A stretch of 64,000 bases of DNA from an uncultured Clostridia bacterium. Its GTDB lineage: Bacteria; Bacillota; Clostridia; TANB77; CAG-508. Location of the stretch: the NCBI GenBank assembly GCA_947628735.1, contig CANRAY010000003.1, forward strand, positions 41,145-105,144, in the 5' to 3' direction. Positions 63,789 to 64,000 of the stretch are shown piece by piece (the first letter of the stretch is position 1; each line of letters starts with the position of its first letter). The notes under the pieces are model-generated. The model worked only from the letters and a program-made list of their open reading frames with translations. It had not been told where the DNA came from and made no database searches. Position numbers and translations under genes: made by a program.

Positions 63789-64000
63789 AACTGTCAAATA
63801 TATATTTATAAAATTTCAAAAATTTATTTTATAAATATTAAAATATGAATTTAATAAAATGCCAATTTAGACTGATATATCAAGATTTGTATTGACTTTT
63901 GCATACCATTTTTTACCAAAAAAAGAACAAGAAGTTATGGAAACGAAAATTGAATCTCTAGAAATTGATAAAGATGGAAAAATTACAGTAAAATTAAATA

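Noticed and set aside
63840-64000. Partial ORF at the right edge (MPI-TAG-TDISRFVLTFAYHFLPKKEQEVMETKIESLEIDKDGKITVKLN) suggesting stop readthrough
   Set aside because: Truncated by the window edge, no clear SD, single TAG; too little sequence to support recoding.

Overview
AT-rich Firmicutes (Clostridia-like) chromosomal window. It is mostly a housekeeping backbone: dxs, ylmH-like, folD, dprA, glgP, GH57, rpsO, pnp, infC-rpmI-rplT, cdaA, truA, spoIVB-like, rsmE, yicC, remA-like, rpoZ, priA, def, fmt, hfq-like, asp23/amaP, nusB, xseA/xseB and fhs. Accessory modules are a large CGG-interrupted hypothetical gene next to tRNA-Gln(CTG), a Tad/Flp-like secretion/pilus locus with pilin-like paralogs, a sortase + cohesin-like + dockerin cluster, and an AbiE-type toxin-antitoxin pair at the right end. 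Main discovery: three genes look broken by +1 frameshifts (a 925-aa hypothetical protein with three breaks, the TadA/CpaF secretion ATPase, and the AbiEii toxin). All five breaks sit exactly at an in-frame CGG codon. Skipping the C, or reading CGGN as one 4-nt Gly codon, restores the full reading frame every time. At two sites this regenerates a catalytic or diagnostic Gly: Walker A GEQGC-G-KTT and AbiEii IIKG-G-LLLSS. By my manual scan the other CGG trinucleotides in coding sequence (about 75) are out of frame in intact ORFs. The single exception is one in-frame CGG in a compositionally alien hfq-like gene. This pattern suggests CGG is not a normal Arg codon here and that CGGN is decoded with a +1 shift (quadruplet-like) as Gly. 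All calls are from reading the sequence only, with no database searches.
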